From the NCBI GenBank assembly GCA_000648925.1, contig JFHF01000010.1, positions 62,001-126,000 of the forward strand: a DNA stretch of 64,000 nt, written 5' to 3'. Shown here one piece after another: positions 57,200-64,000 of this stretch. The notes beneath the pieces are model-generated. The model was not told where the DNA came from and ran no database searches. It saw nothing but the letters and a program-made list of their open reading frames with translations. This DNA is from Caballeronia jiangsuensis (GTDB lineage Bacteria > Pseudomonadota > Gammaproteobacteria > Burkholderiales > Burkholderiaceae). The first letter of the stretch is position 1. Each line of letters begins with the position of its first letter. The position numbers and the translations under genes were made by a program.

Positions 57200-58093
57200 A
57201 TGGCACGCAAAGGCATCATTCTGGCGGGCGGCTCCGGCACGCGGCTCTATCCGATCACGCACGCGGTGTCGAAGCAACTGCTGCCGGTGTACGACAAGCC
57301 GATGATCTACTATCCGCTGTCCACGCTGATGATCGCGGGGATTCGGGATGTGCTCGTCATCTCGACGCCGCAGGACACGCCGCGTTTCGAGTCGATGCTC
57401 GGCGACGGCAGTCAGTGGGGCATGAACATCCAGTACGCGGTGCAGCCGTCGCCGGACGGGCTCGCGCAGGCGTTCATCATCGGGCGGGAGTTCGTGGGCA
57501 ATGATCCGTCGGCGCTGATTCTCGGCGACAACATCTTCTACGGGCACGATCTGGCCAAGCAACTCGAAGGTGCGAGTTCGCGCACGGACGGCGCCACGGT
57601 GTTCGCGTATCACGTGCACGATCCCGAGCGCTATGGCGTGGTCGAGTTCGATCAGCAGTTCCGCGCGTTGTCCATCGAGGAAAAGCCGGCGACGCCGCGT
57701 TCGAATTACGCGGTGACGGGGCTTTACTTCTACGACAATCAGGTGTGCGAGATTGCCGCGGACATCAAGCCGTCGGCGCGCGGCGAACTCGAAATCACGG
57801 ACGTCAATTCACGCTATCTCGCGAGCAAGAAGCTGGATGTCGAGATCATGGGGCGTGGCTATGCGTGGCTCGACACCGGCACACACGATTCGCTGATCGA
57901 AGCCGCGACGTTCATCGCGACGTTGCAGAAGCGTCAGGGGCTGGTGGTGGCGTGTCCGGAGGAAATCGCGTATCGCAAGAAGTGGATCGGCGAGGAACAA
58001 CTGCTCGCGCTCGCCAAGCCCTTGTCGAAGAACGCCTACGGTCAATATCTGCTCAATCTTCCGAAGGACCAAGTCGCATGGCTATCCAAGTAA
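57200..58093 (+). CDS. rfbA: Glucose-1-phosphate thymidylyltransferase
   Basis: First step of dTDP-rhamnose synthesis, forming dTDP-glucose. The 297-aa protein opens with [20 protein letters not shown] and has [51 protein letters not shown] and [24 protein letters not shown] precedes ATG 57200, ruling out longer starts. It overlaps rfbC by 16 bp. Confidence 0.97.
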   Translation: MARKGIILAGGSGTRLYPITHAVSKQLLPVYDKPMIYYPLSTLMIAGIRDVLVISTPQDTPRFESMLGDGSQWGMNIQYAVQPSPDGLAQAFIIGREFVGNDPSALILGDNIFYGHDLAKQLEGASSRTDGATVFAYHVHDPERYGVVEFDQQFRALSIEEKPATPRSNYAVTGLYFYDNQVCEIAADIKPSARGELEITDVNSRYLASKKLDVEIMGRGYAWLDTGTHDSLIEAATFIATLQKRQGLVVACPEEIAYRKKWIGEEQLLALAKPLSKNAYGQYLLNLPKDQVAWLSK

Positions 58094-58629
58094 CCGCTAC
58101 CGCGCTGCCCGAAGTCAAAATCATCGAACCCAAGGTGTTCGGCGATGCACGCGGTTTCTTCTACGAAAGCTTCAACGCGCGCGAATTCGCGGAGCACGTG
58201 GAAGGCGGCCTAGAGTTCGTACAAGACAACCATTCTCGATCGGCGAAGGGCGTGCTGCGCGGGCTGCATTATCAGATTCAGCATCCGCAGGGCAAGCTCG
58301 TGCGCGTGGTCGAAGGCGAAGTGTTCGATGTCGCGGTCGACATCCGCAAGAGCTCGCCGAACTTCGGCAAATGGGTGGGCGTGAATCTGTCCGCGGAGAA
58401 CCATCGGCAGGTGTGGGTGCCGCCCGGGTTTGCGCACGGCTTCGTCGTCCTGTCGGAAACCGCGCAGTTTCTCTACAAGACCACGGACTACTGGTATCAG
58501 GCGCACGAGCGCAGCATCTTGTGGAACGATCCGGAGATCGGCATCGAGTGGCCGATCGATTTCGAGCCCTTGCTCGCGGCGAAGGATGCAGCGGGCACGC
58601 GCTTGGCAGATGCCGAGGTATTCGCTTGA
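58078..58629 (+). CDS. rfbC: dTDP-4-dehydrorhamnose 3,5-epimerase
   Basis: The 183-aa cupin-fold epimerase has [37 protein letters not shown] (catalytic His), [30 protein letters not shown] and LYKTTDYW. Third step of the pathway. Starts inside rfbA. Confidence 0.96.
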   Translation: MAIQVTATALPEVKIIEPKVFGDARGFFYESFNAREFAEHVEGGLEFVQDNHSRSAKGVLRGLHYQIQHPQGKLVRVVEGEVFDVAVDIRKSSPNFGKWVGVNLSAENHRQVWVPPGFAHGFVVLSETAQFLYKTTDYWYQAHERSILWNDPEIGIEWPIDFEPLLAAKDAAGTRLADAEVFA

Positions 58630-58643
58630 AAGAAGAGAAAGTC

Positions 58644-59543
58644 ATGACCGCACGGGCGCCACGCACGATCCTCGTCACGGGCGTGAACGGGCAGGTGGGC
58701 TTCGAACTGAGACGCTCGCTGCAAGGACTCGGGCGAATCGTCGCGGCTGACCGCGCCGCGCTCGACCTCGCAGATCCGGTCAGCATCCGCGCGTGCATTC
58801 GGTCGGTGAAGCCCGACGTCATCGTGAACTCCGCTGCGTACACCGCGGTGGATCAGGCCGAGAGCGATGCAGCGGCCGCGCGCACGATCAACGCGGAAGC
58901 GCCCGCGGTGCTCGCCGACGAAGCGAAGCGCCTCGACGCTTTGCTCGTTCATTATTCGACCGACTACGTATTCGACGGCACGTCGACTCACGCCTATCGC
59001 GAAGACGACGCGCCCAATCCGCAAAACGTCTACGGCGCGACCAAACTCGAGGGCGAGCAGGCCATCGCCGCTTCGGGCGCATCGCATCTGGTGTTTCGCA
59101 CGAGCTGGGTCTATGGGCAGCGCGGCCGCAATTTTCTTCTGACGATGCTGAAGCTCGCGGGTGAGCGCGACGAACTGCGCGTCGTCGCGGATCAGATCGG
59201 CGCACCGACCTGGTCGGCGACCATCGCTGCGCTCACCGCATCCGTGATCGCGCAGGGCGTCGCGCACGACGCCAGCCTCGCCGACTGGGCACGCGAGAAG
59301 AGCGGGATCTATCACCTGACGTCGGGCGGCTCGACGTCGTGGGCAGGTTTCGCCGAGGCGATCTTCGCCGAAGCGGGGCTCGCGCATCCGCCGCGCGTGA
59401 TTCCGATTCCGTCGTCGGATTATCCGACGCCCGCACGGCGCCCCTTGAATTCCCGGCTGGATGGCGGCAGGCTGGCCCGCGCGTTCGGGCTCGCCGCGCC
59501 GGACTGGCGCGAAGCGCTCGCACTGTGTCTGGCGTCGCGCTGA
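58644..59543 (+). CDS. rfbD: dTDP-4-dehydrorhamnose reductase
   Basis: Final step, producing dTDP-L-rhamnose. The 299-aa SDR shows ILVTGVNGQVGFELRRSL, VIVNSAAYTAVDQAE, STDYVFDG, NVYGATKLEGEQ (Tyr/Lys) and RTSWVYG. GAAGAGAAAG before ATG 58644 is a weak SD. It completes the rfbBACD set. Confidence 0.96.
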   Translation: MTARAPRTILVTGVNGQVGFELRRSLQGLGRIVAADRAALDLADPVSIRACIRSVKPDVIVNSAAYTAVDQAESDAAAARTINAEAPAVLADEAKRLDALLVHYSTDYVFDGTSTHAYREDDAPNPQNVYGATKLEGEQAIAASGASHLVFRTSWVYGQRGRNFLLTMLKLAGERDELRVVADQIGAPTWSATIAALTASVIAQGVAHDASLADWAREKSGIYHLTSGGSTSWAGFAEAIFAEAGLAHPPRVIPIPSSDYPTPARRPLNSRLDGGRLARAFGLAAPDWREALALCLASR

Positions 59544-60460
59544 ACGTGGCGCATCAGGCTTGCGAAGCGCGCCTCGCGGGACTCGGCGCCGTCATCGTCT
59601 TCTATCACCCGGATTCGGGCTGCATCGAGCGGGCGAACCGGCTCGCGCGCTGGTGCCGGTGCGTGGTCATCGACAATACGCCCGTGCCCGAGGAAAGCGA
59701 ACGCACGAGGGCGTTGCTCGACGATGCCGTAATCTATCTGCCGAACAACGCGAATGTCGGCATTGCGACGGCGCTCAATCAAGGTATCGAGCGATTGATT
59801 GCCGACGGCTACGAGCTCGCCATGCTATTCGACCAGGACAGCGAATCGACGCTCGAACTGATCGGCGGGCTGACGGACGTGATGCGGGCGTCCATTGCGC
59901 GGCGCGAACGGGTGGCGCTCGTCGGACCGGCCTACGAGGATGCCCGCCTGCGCGGTGTCGCGCCGTTCGTGCGCTTCGGGTACTTCAGGCTCGAGCGCGT
60001 GATGCCGGCCGGCGACGCGCCGCTCGACGTCGACTTTCTCATCAGCTCGGGTTCGTGCGTGAATCTCGCCTGCTGGCGCGAAGTTGGACCGATGGACGAT
60101 GCGCTTTTCATCGATTTCGTCGATACCGAGTGGTGCATTCGCGCGAAATCGCGAGGTTTCCGCGTGCTGGGCGTGCCCTGGATCAGCATGACTCACGAAC
60201 TCGGTGAAGAACCCGTGCGCGCGTTCGGGCGCAACTATCCGATGCACAGTCCCGTGCGGCATTACTACCTGTTCAGGAACGCCGTCACGCTGCTCAAGCG
60301 CGGCTATGTGCCGTGCAAATGGAAATCCACCGAGCTCATCAAGCTGCCGGTGCGCCTCGTGATCTACGCGTGCTTCGTCCCCGACGGCCGCACGCATGTG
60401 AAGATGTCACTCCGAGGCGTGTGGCATGGGCTGATCGGGCGTCTCGGCCCGCTGGCCTGA
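59525..60460 (+). CDS. Family 2 glycosyltransferase, rhamnosyltransferase-like
   Basis: The 311-aa protein has a GT-A fold: AVIVFYHPDSG, NVGIATALNQGIERLI, LAMLFDQDSES (DxD-type DQD), ISSGSCVNLACWREVGPMDD and FIDFVDTEWCIRAKSRGF. This matches GT2 rhamnosyltransferases. No ATG start is available: GTG 59525 (overlapping rfbD) or GTG 59546, neither with a good SD. It follows rfbD, so it likely uses dTDP-rhamnose for O-antigen assembly; the acceptor is unknown. Confidence 0.87.
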   Translation: MSGVALNVAHQACEARLAGLGAVIVFYHPDSGCIERANRLARWCRCVVIDNTPVPEESERTRALLDDAVIYLPNNANVGIATALNQGIERLIADGYELAMLFDQDSESTLELIGGLTDVMRASIARRERVALVGPAYEDARLRGVAPFVRFGYFRLERVMPAGDAPLDVDFLISSGSCVNLACWREVGPMDDALFIDFVDTEWCIRAKSRGFRVLGVPWISMTHELGEEPVRAFGRNYPMHSPVRHYYLFRNAVTLLKRGYVPCKWKSTELIKLPVRLVIYACFVPDGRTHVKMSLRGVWHGLIGRLGPLA

Positions 60461-60477
60461 ACGCGCGGGCGCGCCCC

Positions 60478-62649
60478 TCAGTCGAACTGGCCGATGCGCG
60501 GATCGTCGGCGAGCGCGAAGGGCCGCCTGGACGTGTCGAGCGAAAGATTCGGGTTGTAGGCCGGATCGCGCAGCAGGGCGTCACCCCAGCGGCTTTCCAT
60601 CAGGCGCACTTCGCGCTGAAAGCGCTGGAATTTCTCCGGCGCCATGTCCGAACCGCGCGTCGCCGACTCGTGATGATAAAGCTCGGCGTGCGGCGTCCAC
60701 ACGTTGCGATAACCCGCTTCGCGCACGCGGATGCAGAAGTCGACATCGTTGAAGGCCACAGCGAAATCCTCGTCCAGGCCGCCGACTTCCTCGTAAATCG
60801 ATCTGCGGATCACGAGACATGCCGCCGTCACGACGGACATGTTCTGCACGGCGACCGCGCGGCCGAAGTAACCGAAAGCGCCGCGTCGCATCTTGTAGTG
60901 CATGTGGCCGGCAACGCCGCCCAGGCCCAGCACGACGCCGCCGTGCTGCAAGGTATCGTTCGGATACCAGAGACACGCGCCGACCGCGCCGTTTCCGGGC
61001 TGCGCCGCGATCGACACGAGTTCTTCGAGCCAGTCGGGCGAAATCACTTCGATGTCGTTGTTCAGCAGGCAGACGAATTCACCTGTGGCGAGCTTCACGG
61101 CCGCGTTGTTCAGCGCGGAGAAGTTGAACGGGCGGTCGTCGCGGATCACGCGCACGTTGGTCCGCGCGCGCAGCGTGTCGAAATACGCGTGCGTCTCGGG
61201 CTTCACGCTGCCGTTGTCGACCACGATGATCTCGAAGTTCGGATACGTGCTCTTCGCGAAAATGCTCTCGATGCACTGGCGCAGCAGCTCGACGCCATCG
61301 CGCGTCGGAATGACGATGGAAACGAGCGGGGCCGGCGAAGGGGGCGCATAACGCACGCGCAGGATGCCGATATCGCTCGCGAGCTGGGAAACCGTGCCCT
61401 GCACGCCGGTGCGCGCGAGATGCTCTTCGACCGCACGGATGCCGGCGGTGAGGGCGTAGGGCTTTTCAGTGCCGGCGCCCGCCGTGCTGCCCGGCACGAT
61501 GCGCCAGTGATAGAGCACATGCGGAATGTGATGGACGGCGTCGTGTCCGGCGATCTCGATGCAGCGCAGCGCGAGATCGTGATCCTGACTGCCTTCGAAG
61601 CCTTTGCGGAAGCCGCCGGCCTGCCGCACCAGCGCCGTTTCGTACACGCCGAGATGCGAGAACAGATTCTGTACGAGGAAAAGCTCGGGGTTCCAGTCGC
61701 TCTTGAAGTAAGGCGCGCTGCGCCGGCCCTCGGGCGTGAGCTTGTCCTCGTCGCTATAGAAGAGGCGCGCGCGCGGATGCGCGTTGATCGCCGCGGCGAC
61801 CTGATAGAGCGCGTGCTCGGGCAGGATGTCGTCGTGATCGAGCAGCGCGACGAATTCACCCGTGACGAGCGCGAGGGCGCTGTTGCTCGCCTCGGAGATG
61901 TGGCCGTTCTGTTCGCGCAGGGCGATCTTGATGCGGGCATCGCGCGCCGCGTAGTCCCGCAGAACCGTGACCACCTCGGGGTCGGGCGAGGCATCGTCGG
62001 CGATGCACAGTTCCCAGTGCGGATACGCCTGCGCCTGCACCGACTCGATCATCGCGCGCAGCAGCGTAACGTTGCTGTTGTAAGTCGGGACGAGAACGGA
62101 GATCAGCGGCTGCCTCGGCAGTGCGCGTGCCCGCGCGCGCAGGCTGTCGCGTTTGGCCTCGTCGATCGTGTCGTGCTGTTCGATCCAGCGTGCATAAGCT
62201 TCGGGGCTGTCTTCGAGCTGCTCGCTCGCGAGAATGCGACGCCCGCGCCGCACGATGCCGTCAATGCCTTCCTTGCGCCAGATCGCGTAGTAGTGCGCGA
62301 GCGCGGCGCGCAGTCCGCCGCGCATCCGGATGGCGTGAGCCGCCGACTCGACCGACCGGTTGGCCTGACTCGCCCGCACGGACGCCGCTCGCAACGGCGC
62401 CGTGACCCGCCACGACATCGACATGCGCAGCGCGGTCAGTTCCGCTTCCAGCAACGCGATGGTTTTCTGCTGATCCTCGATTGCCGAATTCGCGTGTCCG
62501 GACGACGTCAGCTTGCGTTGCAGATCGGCGACCGTCGTTTCGAGCGCCGCGATGCGCTCGGCATCCGACGCTTCGCGCGCGCCGCGCTCCTGCGACGGAT
62601 CGGTGTTGTGCGGGGACGACGGTGTGTCGCGCGAAGTGTCTGGAGTCAT
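60478..62649 (-). CDS. Tandem-domain family 2 glycosyltransferase
   Basis: The 723-aa protein has an N-terminal coiled coil (about residues 25-75) and two GT2 domains: the first around residues 180-410 (LISVLVPTYNSNVTLLRAMI, FVALLDHDDIL, LFYSDEDKLT), the second around 440-700 (LVSIVIPTRDGVELLRQC, FEIIVVDNGS, FVCLLNNDIEV). Two DxD-like motifs (DHDD, NNDIE) suggest two active centres, perhaps alternating linkages in O-antigen. It is convergent with the preceding glycosyltransferase, 17 bp apart. Confidence 0.9.
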   Translation of the reverse strand: MTPDTSRDTPSSPHNTDPSQERGAREASDAERIAALETTVADLQRKLTSSGHANSAIEDQQKTIALLEAELTALRMSMSWRVTAPLRAASVRASQANRSVESAAHAIRMRGGLRAALAHYYAIWRKEGIDGIVRRGRRILASEQLEDSPEAYARWIEQHDTIDEAKRDSLRARARALPRQPLISVLVPTYNSNVTLLRAMIESVQAQAYPHWELCIADDASPDPEVVTVLRDYAARDARIKIALREQNGHISEASNSALALVTGEFVALLDHDDILPEHALYQVAAAINAHPRARLFYSDEDKLTPEGRRSAPYFKSDWNPELFLVQNLFSHLGVYETALVRQAGGFRKGFEGSQDHDLALRCIEIAGHDAVHHIPHVLYHWRIVPGSTAGAGTEKPYALTAGIRAVEEHLARTGVQGTVSQLASDIGILRVRYAPPSPAPLVSIVIPTRDGVELLRQCIESIFAKSTYPNFEIIVVDNGSVKPETHAYFDTLRARTNVRVIRDDRPFNFSALNNAAVKLATGEFVCLLNNDIEVISPDWLEELVSIAAQPGNGAVGACLWYPNDTLQHGGVVLGLGGVAGHMHYKMRRGAFGYFGRAVAVQNMSVVTAACLVIRRSIYEEVGGLDEDFAVAFNDVDFCIRVREAGYRNVWTPHAELYHHESATRGSDMAPEKFQRFQREVRLMESRWGDALLRDPAYNPNLSLDTSRRPFALADDPRIGQFD

Positions 62650-63055
62650 TCGGGGTGCGGGCGGCCCGCAGCCAGGGGGTGCAGTGCCGTTTCTCGGGCG
62701 GATTGCAAATTATATCGGAGGGCCGCCTGAGCGCCGGCCGGCGGGGCGGCGGGAAAGTGCTTCCAAAAGTAACGCGGGTGAACCCGGATACGGGGCGGGC
62801 GGTCCGAACACCGTCGAGAACGAACGGCCTCGCCGCGGTGTGCGGCGTACGCACGTTGGAACTTCGGGGTCTCGACTATTACAATACGGCCTCGATATTC
62901 AGGCCGGCAGCCCTTCCAGTGCGCCGGTCGCGCGGCGCGGGCCGCACTCCGTTCCGTTCAGCGCGGCTCATCCGCGCCACCGCCAGGTGCGCTCCGGGCT
63001 ACCATGGCCCCATCGCGGAACCGCTATCTGGAATCAAAAAGGGTCTAACTTTACA
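62650..63055. other. Divergent gap before wzm
   Basis: 406 bp between the tandem glycosyltransferase (minus) and wzm (plus). It holds the promoter annotated at 62856 and a leader of about 165 nt. Open frames here are not protein-like. Confidence 0.5.
62856..62885 (+). promoter_or_regulatory. Sigma-70-type promoter of wzm-wzt
   Basis: TTGGAA (62856-62861), 18-bp spacer, TACAAT (62880-62885), about 170 bp before the wzm ATG. Confidence 0.55.
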
Positions 63056-63874
63056 ATGCAACAACAAATTTCGGTACGAGGCGGCGAGACGAAAGCAGTC
63101 CTCGCCTCGCGCGACGTGGTTGACGGCATTCATGCCTACCCGATCTGGTCGACGCTCGCGTGGCAGGATATCCGCCAGCGCTACCGGCGCTCGGTGCTCG
63201 GGCCGTTCTGGATCACGCTCACCATGGTGGTGACGATCGCCGGCATGGGCCCGCTCTACGGCGCGCTGCTGAACATCAGCATGGAGGAATTCGTTCCTTA
63301 CCTCGCGCTCGGCATCATCACGTGGGGCCTCATTTCGACGCTCATCCTCGACGGATGCATGGTGTTCATCGGCTCGGACAGTATCGTGCGATCGGTGCGC
63401 CTGCCCATCACGCTGCACGTGTACCGCACCGTCTATCGCAACGTGCTTTTCTTTGCGCACAACGTCCTCGCGTATATCCCGGTGATGCTCTACCTGAGGC
63501 TCGCGCCGCGCCTCGAATGGCTGATGGCGATTCCCGGGCTGCTCATCATCGTGATCGCCGCGGTGCCGCTCAACATCATTCTCGGCATTTTCTGCGCGCG
63601 CTTTCGCGACATGCAGCCGATCGTCGGCAGCGTCGTGCAACTGGCGTTCTTTCTCACGCCGATCTTCTGGAAACCGTCGGCGCTCGGTCATCGTGCGTAC
63701 GTCGTGGACTTCAATCCGCTCTACATGTTCGTCGAACTCGTGCGCGCGCCGATGTACGGCGCGGGGCTCAATCCAAAGATCTATATCGGCGCCGGCATCA
63801 CGACCCTGATCCTCTATGCGATCGCGATTCCACTTTTCATCCGCTTCCGTTCTCGCATCGCGTTCTGGATCTAA
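63056..63874 (+). CDS. wzm: O-antigen/polysaccharide ABC transporter permease
   Basis: The 272-aa protein is an ABC-2-type permease: WQDIRQRYRRSVLGPFWIT at the N-terminus is the Wzm signature, followed by six hydrophobic helices and NPLYMFVELVRAPMYG. It exports completed lipid-linked polysaccharide across the inner membrane together with Wzt, whose gene starts 3 bp downstream. ATG 63056 gives the family length; the longer open frame upstream overlaps the promoter. Confidence 0.94.
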   Translation: MQQQISVRGGETKAVLASRDVVDGIHAYPIWSTLAWQDIRQRYRRSVLGPFWITLTMVVTIAGMGPLYGALLNISMEEFVPYLALGIITWGLISTLILDGCMVFIGSDSIVRSVRLPITLHVYRTVYRNVLFFAHNVLAYIPVMLYLRLAPRLEWLMAIPGLLIIVIAAVPLNIILGIFCARFRDMQPIVGSVVQLAFFLTPIFWKPSALGHRAYVVDFNPLYMFVELVRAPMYGAGLNPKIYIGAGITTLILYAIAIPLFIRFRSRIAFWI

Positions 63875-63877
63875 GAC

Positions 63878-64000
63878 ATGGCATTCCTCAAACTCGAAAA
63901 CTGCAGTCTGCATCTGCCGGTCTATGGCGCGGGCAATCGCTCGCTCAAGCAGATGGTGTTGTCGGCCGCGACCGGCGGACGCATCGCCGCGGACAGCCGC
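63878..64000 (+). CDS. wzt: O-antigen ABC transporter ATP-binding protein, N-terminal fragment
   Basis: The first 41 codons (MAFLKLENCSLHLPVYGAGN, then RSLKQMVLSAATGG) run off the window end. The start of Wzt-type ATPases reads this way (strand one, then the loop with SLK before the P-loop). Position directly after wzm supports the call. The P-loop itself is outside the window. Confidence 0.85.
   Translation, partial: MAFLKLENCSLHLPVYGAGNRSLKQMVLSAATGGRIAADSR

Noticed and set aside
58091..58114. GTAACC ... CGAA near the start of rfbC
   Set aside because: Spacer is 14 bp and the site lies within coding sequence.
60313..62730. An 805-codon plus-strand frame opposite the tandem glycosyltransferase
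   Set aside because: Antisense shadow; the minus strand encodes two GT2 domains with intact motifs.

Overview
The window is a GC-rich chromosomal segment of a Burkholderia-group betaproteobacterium; Caballeronia or Paraburkholderia is the most likely genus. This rests on the gene families (DUF4148, DUF2242 and BON-domain proteins, 3-hydroxybutyrate oligomer hydrolase, MxKDx repeat protein), on the neighbourhoods lpxK-Trm112-kdsB-adk and yqgE-ruvX-pyrR-pyrB-pyrC'-plsC, and on the strong GC bias in third codon positions. No tRNA, rRNA, CRISPR array, phage or complete insertion sequence is visible. Nearly all of the window is coding.

Layout. 1-7.1 kb: the end of a SirB1-family gene; on the minus strand a short-chain dehydrogenase, adk, kdsB, a Trm112-like protein and lpxK; then xseA and sodB on the plus strand. 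7.2-17 kb: accessory functions, namely an acyltransferase, a degenerate EAL protein, two MFS transporters, a GntR regulator and an orphan BvgS-type hybrid kinase. 17.3-21.8 kb: xanthine dehydrogenase xdhABC, with an unusually short xdhC. 21.8-22.4 kb: a roughly 555-bp inverted-repeat element in a convergent intergenic gap. 22.4-26.8 kb: AraC and LysR regulators, a DsbA-like isomerase and a membrane-anchored TAXI receptor. 27.4-31.5 kb: secreted and lipoprotein genes, including the 3-hydroxybutyrate oligomer hydrolase. 31.7-35.4 kb: a SAM/adenylate cyclase/AAA/TPR protein and a small membrane protein.

35.4-38.7 kb is the most coherent system. An ECF sigma factor (SigF-like) and its NrsF-type membrane anti-sigma factor are divergent from a b-type cytochrome, a Tat-exported molybdopterin oxidoreductase (YedY-like) and a methionine-rich MxKDx peptide. 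Both transcription units are preceded by GTAACC-N16-CGAA, the promoter form known for SigF. The layout matches the SigF/NrsF-YedY1/YedZ1-MrpX reactive-chlorine response described in Azospira: the peptide takes oxidative damage on methionines, the Mo enzyme reduces them back, and the cytochrome supplies electrons.

38.8-46.6 kb: a MarR regulator, a CLC chloride channel, a decayed shikimate dehydrogenase, a TIM-barrel isomerase, groES-groEL under a CIRCE operator, a secreted hypothetical protein, a DUF72 protein and thiD. 46.8-55.8 kb: a 56-aa rubredoxin, an Hpt-like hypothetical protein, photolyase, and the yqgE-ruvX-pyrR-pyrB-pyrC'-plsC run facing apaH. 56.1 kb to the end: the start of an O-antigen locus, with rfbBACD for dTDP-rhamnose, two glycosyltransferases, wzm and the first codons of wzt.
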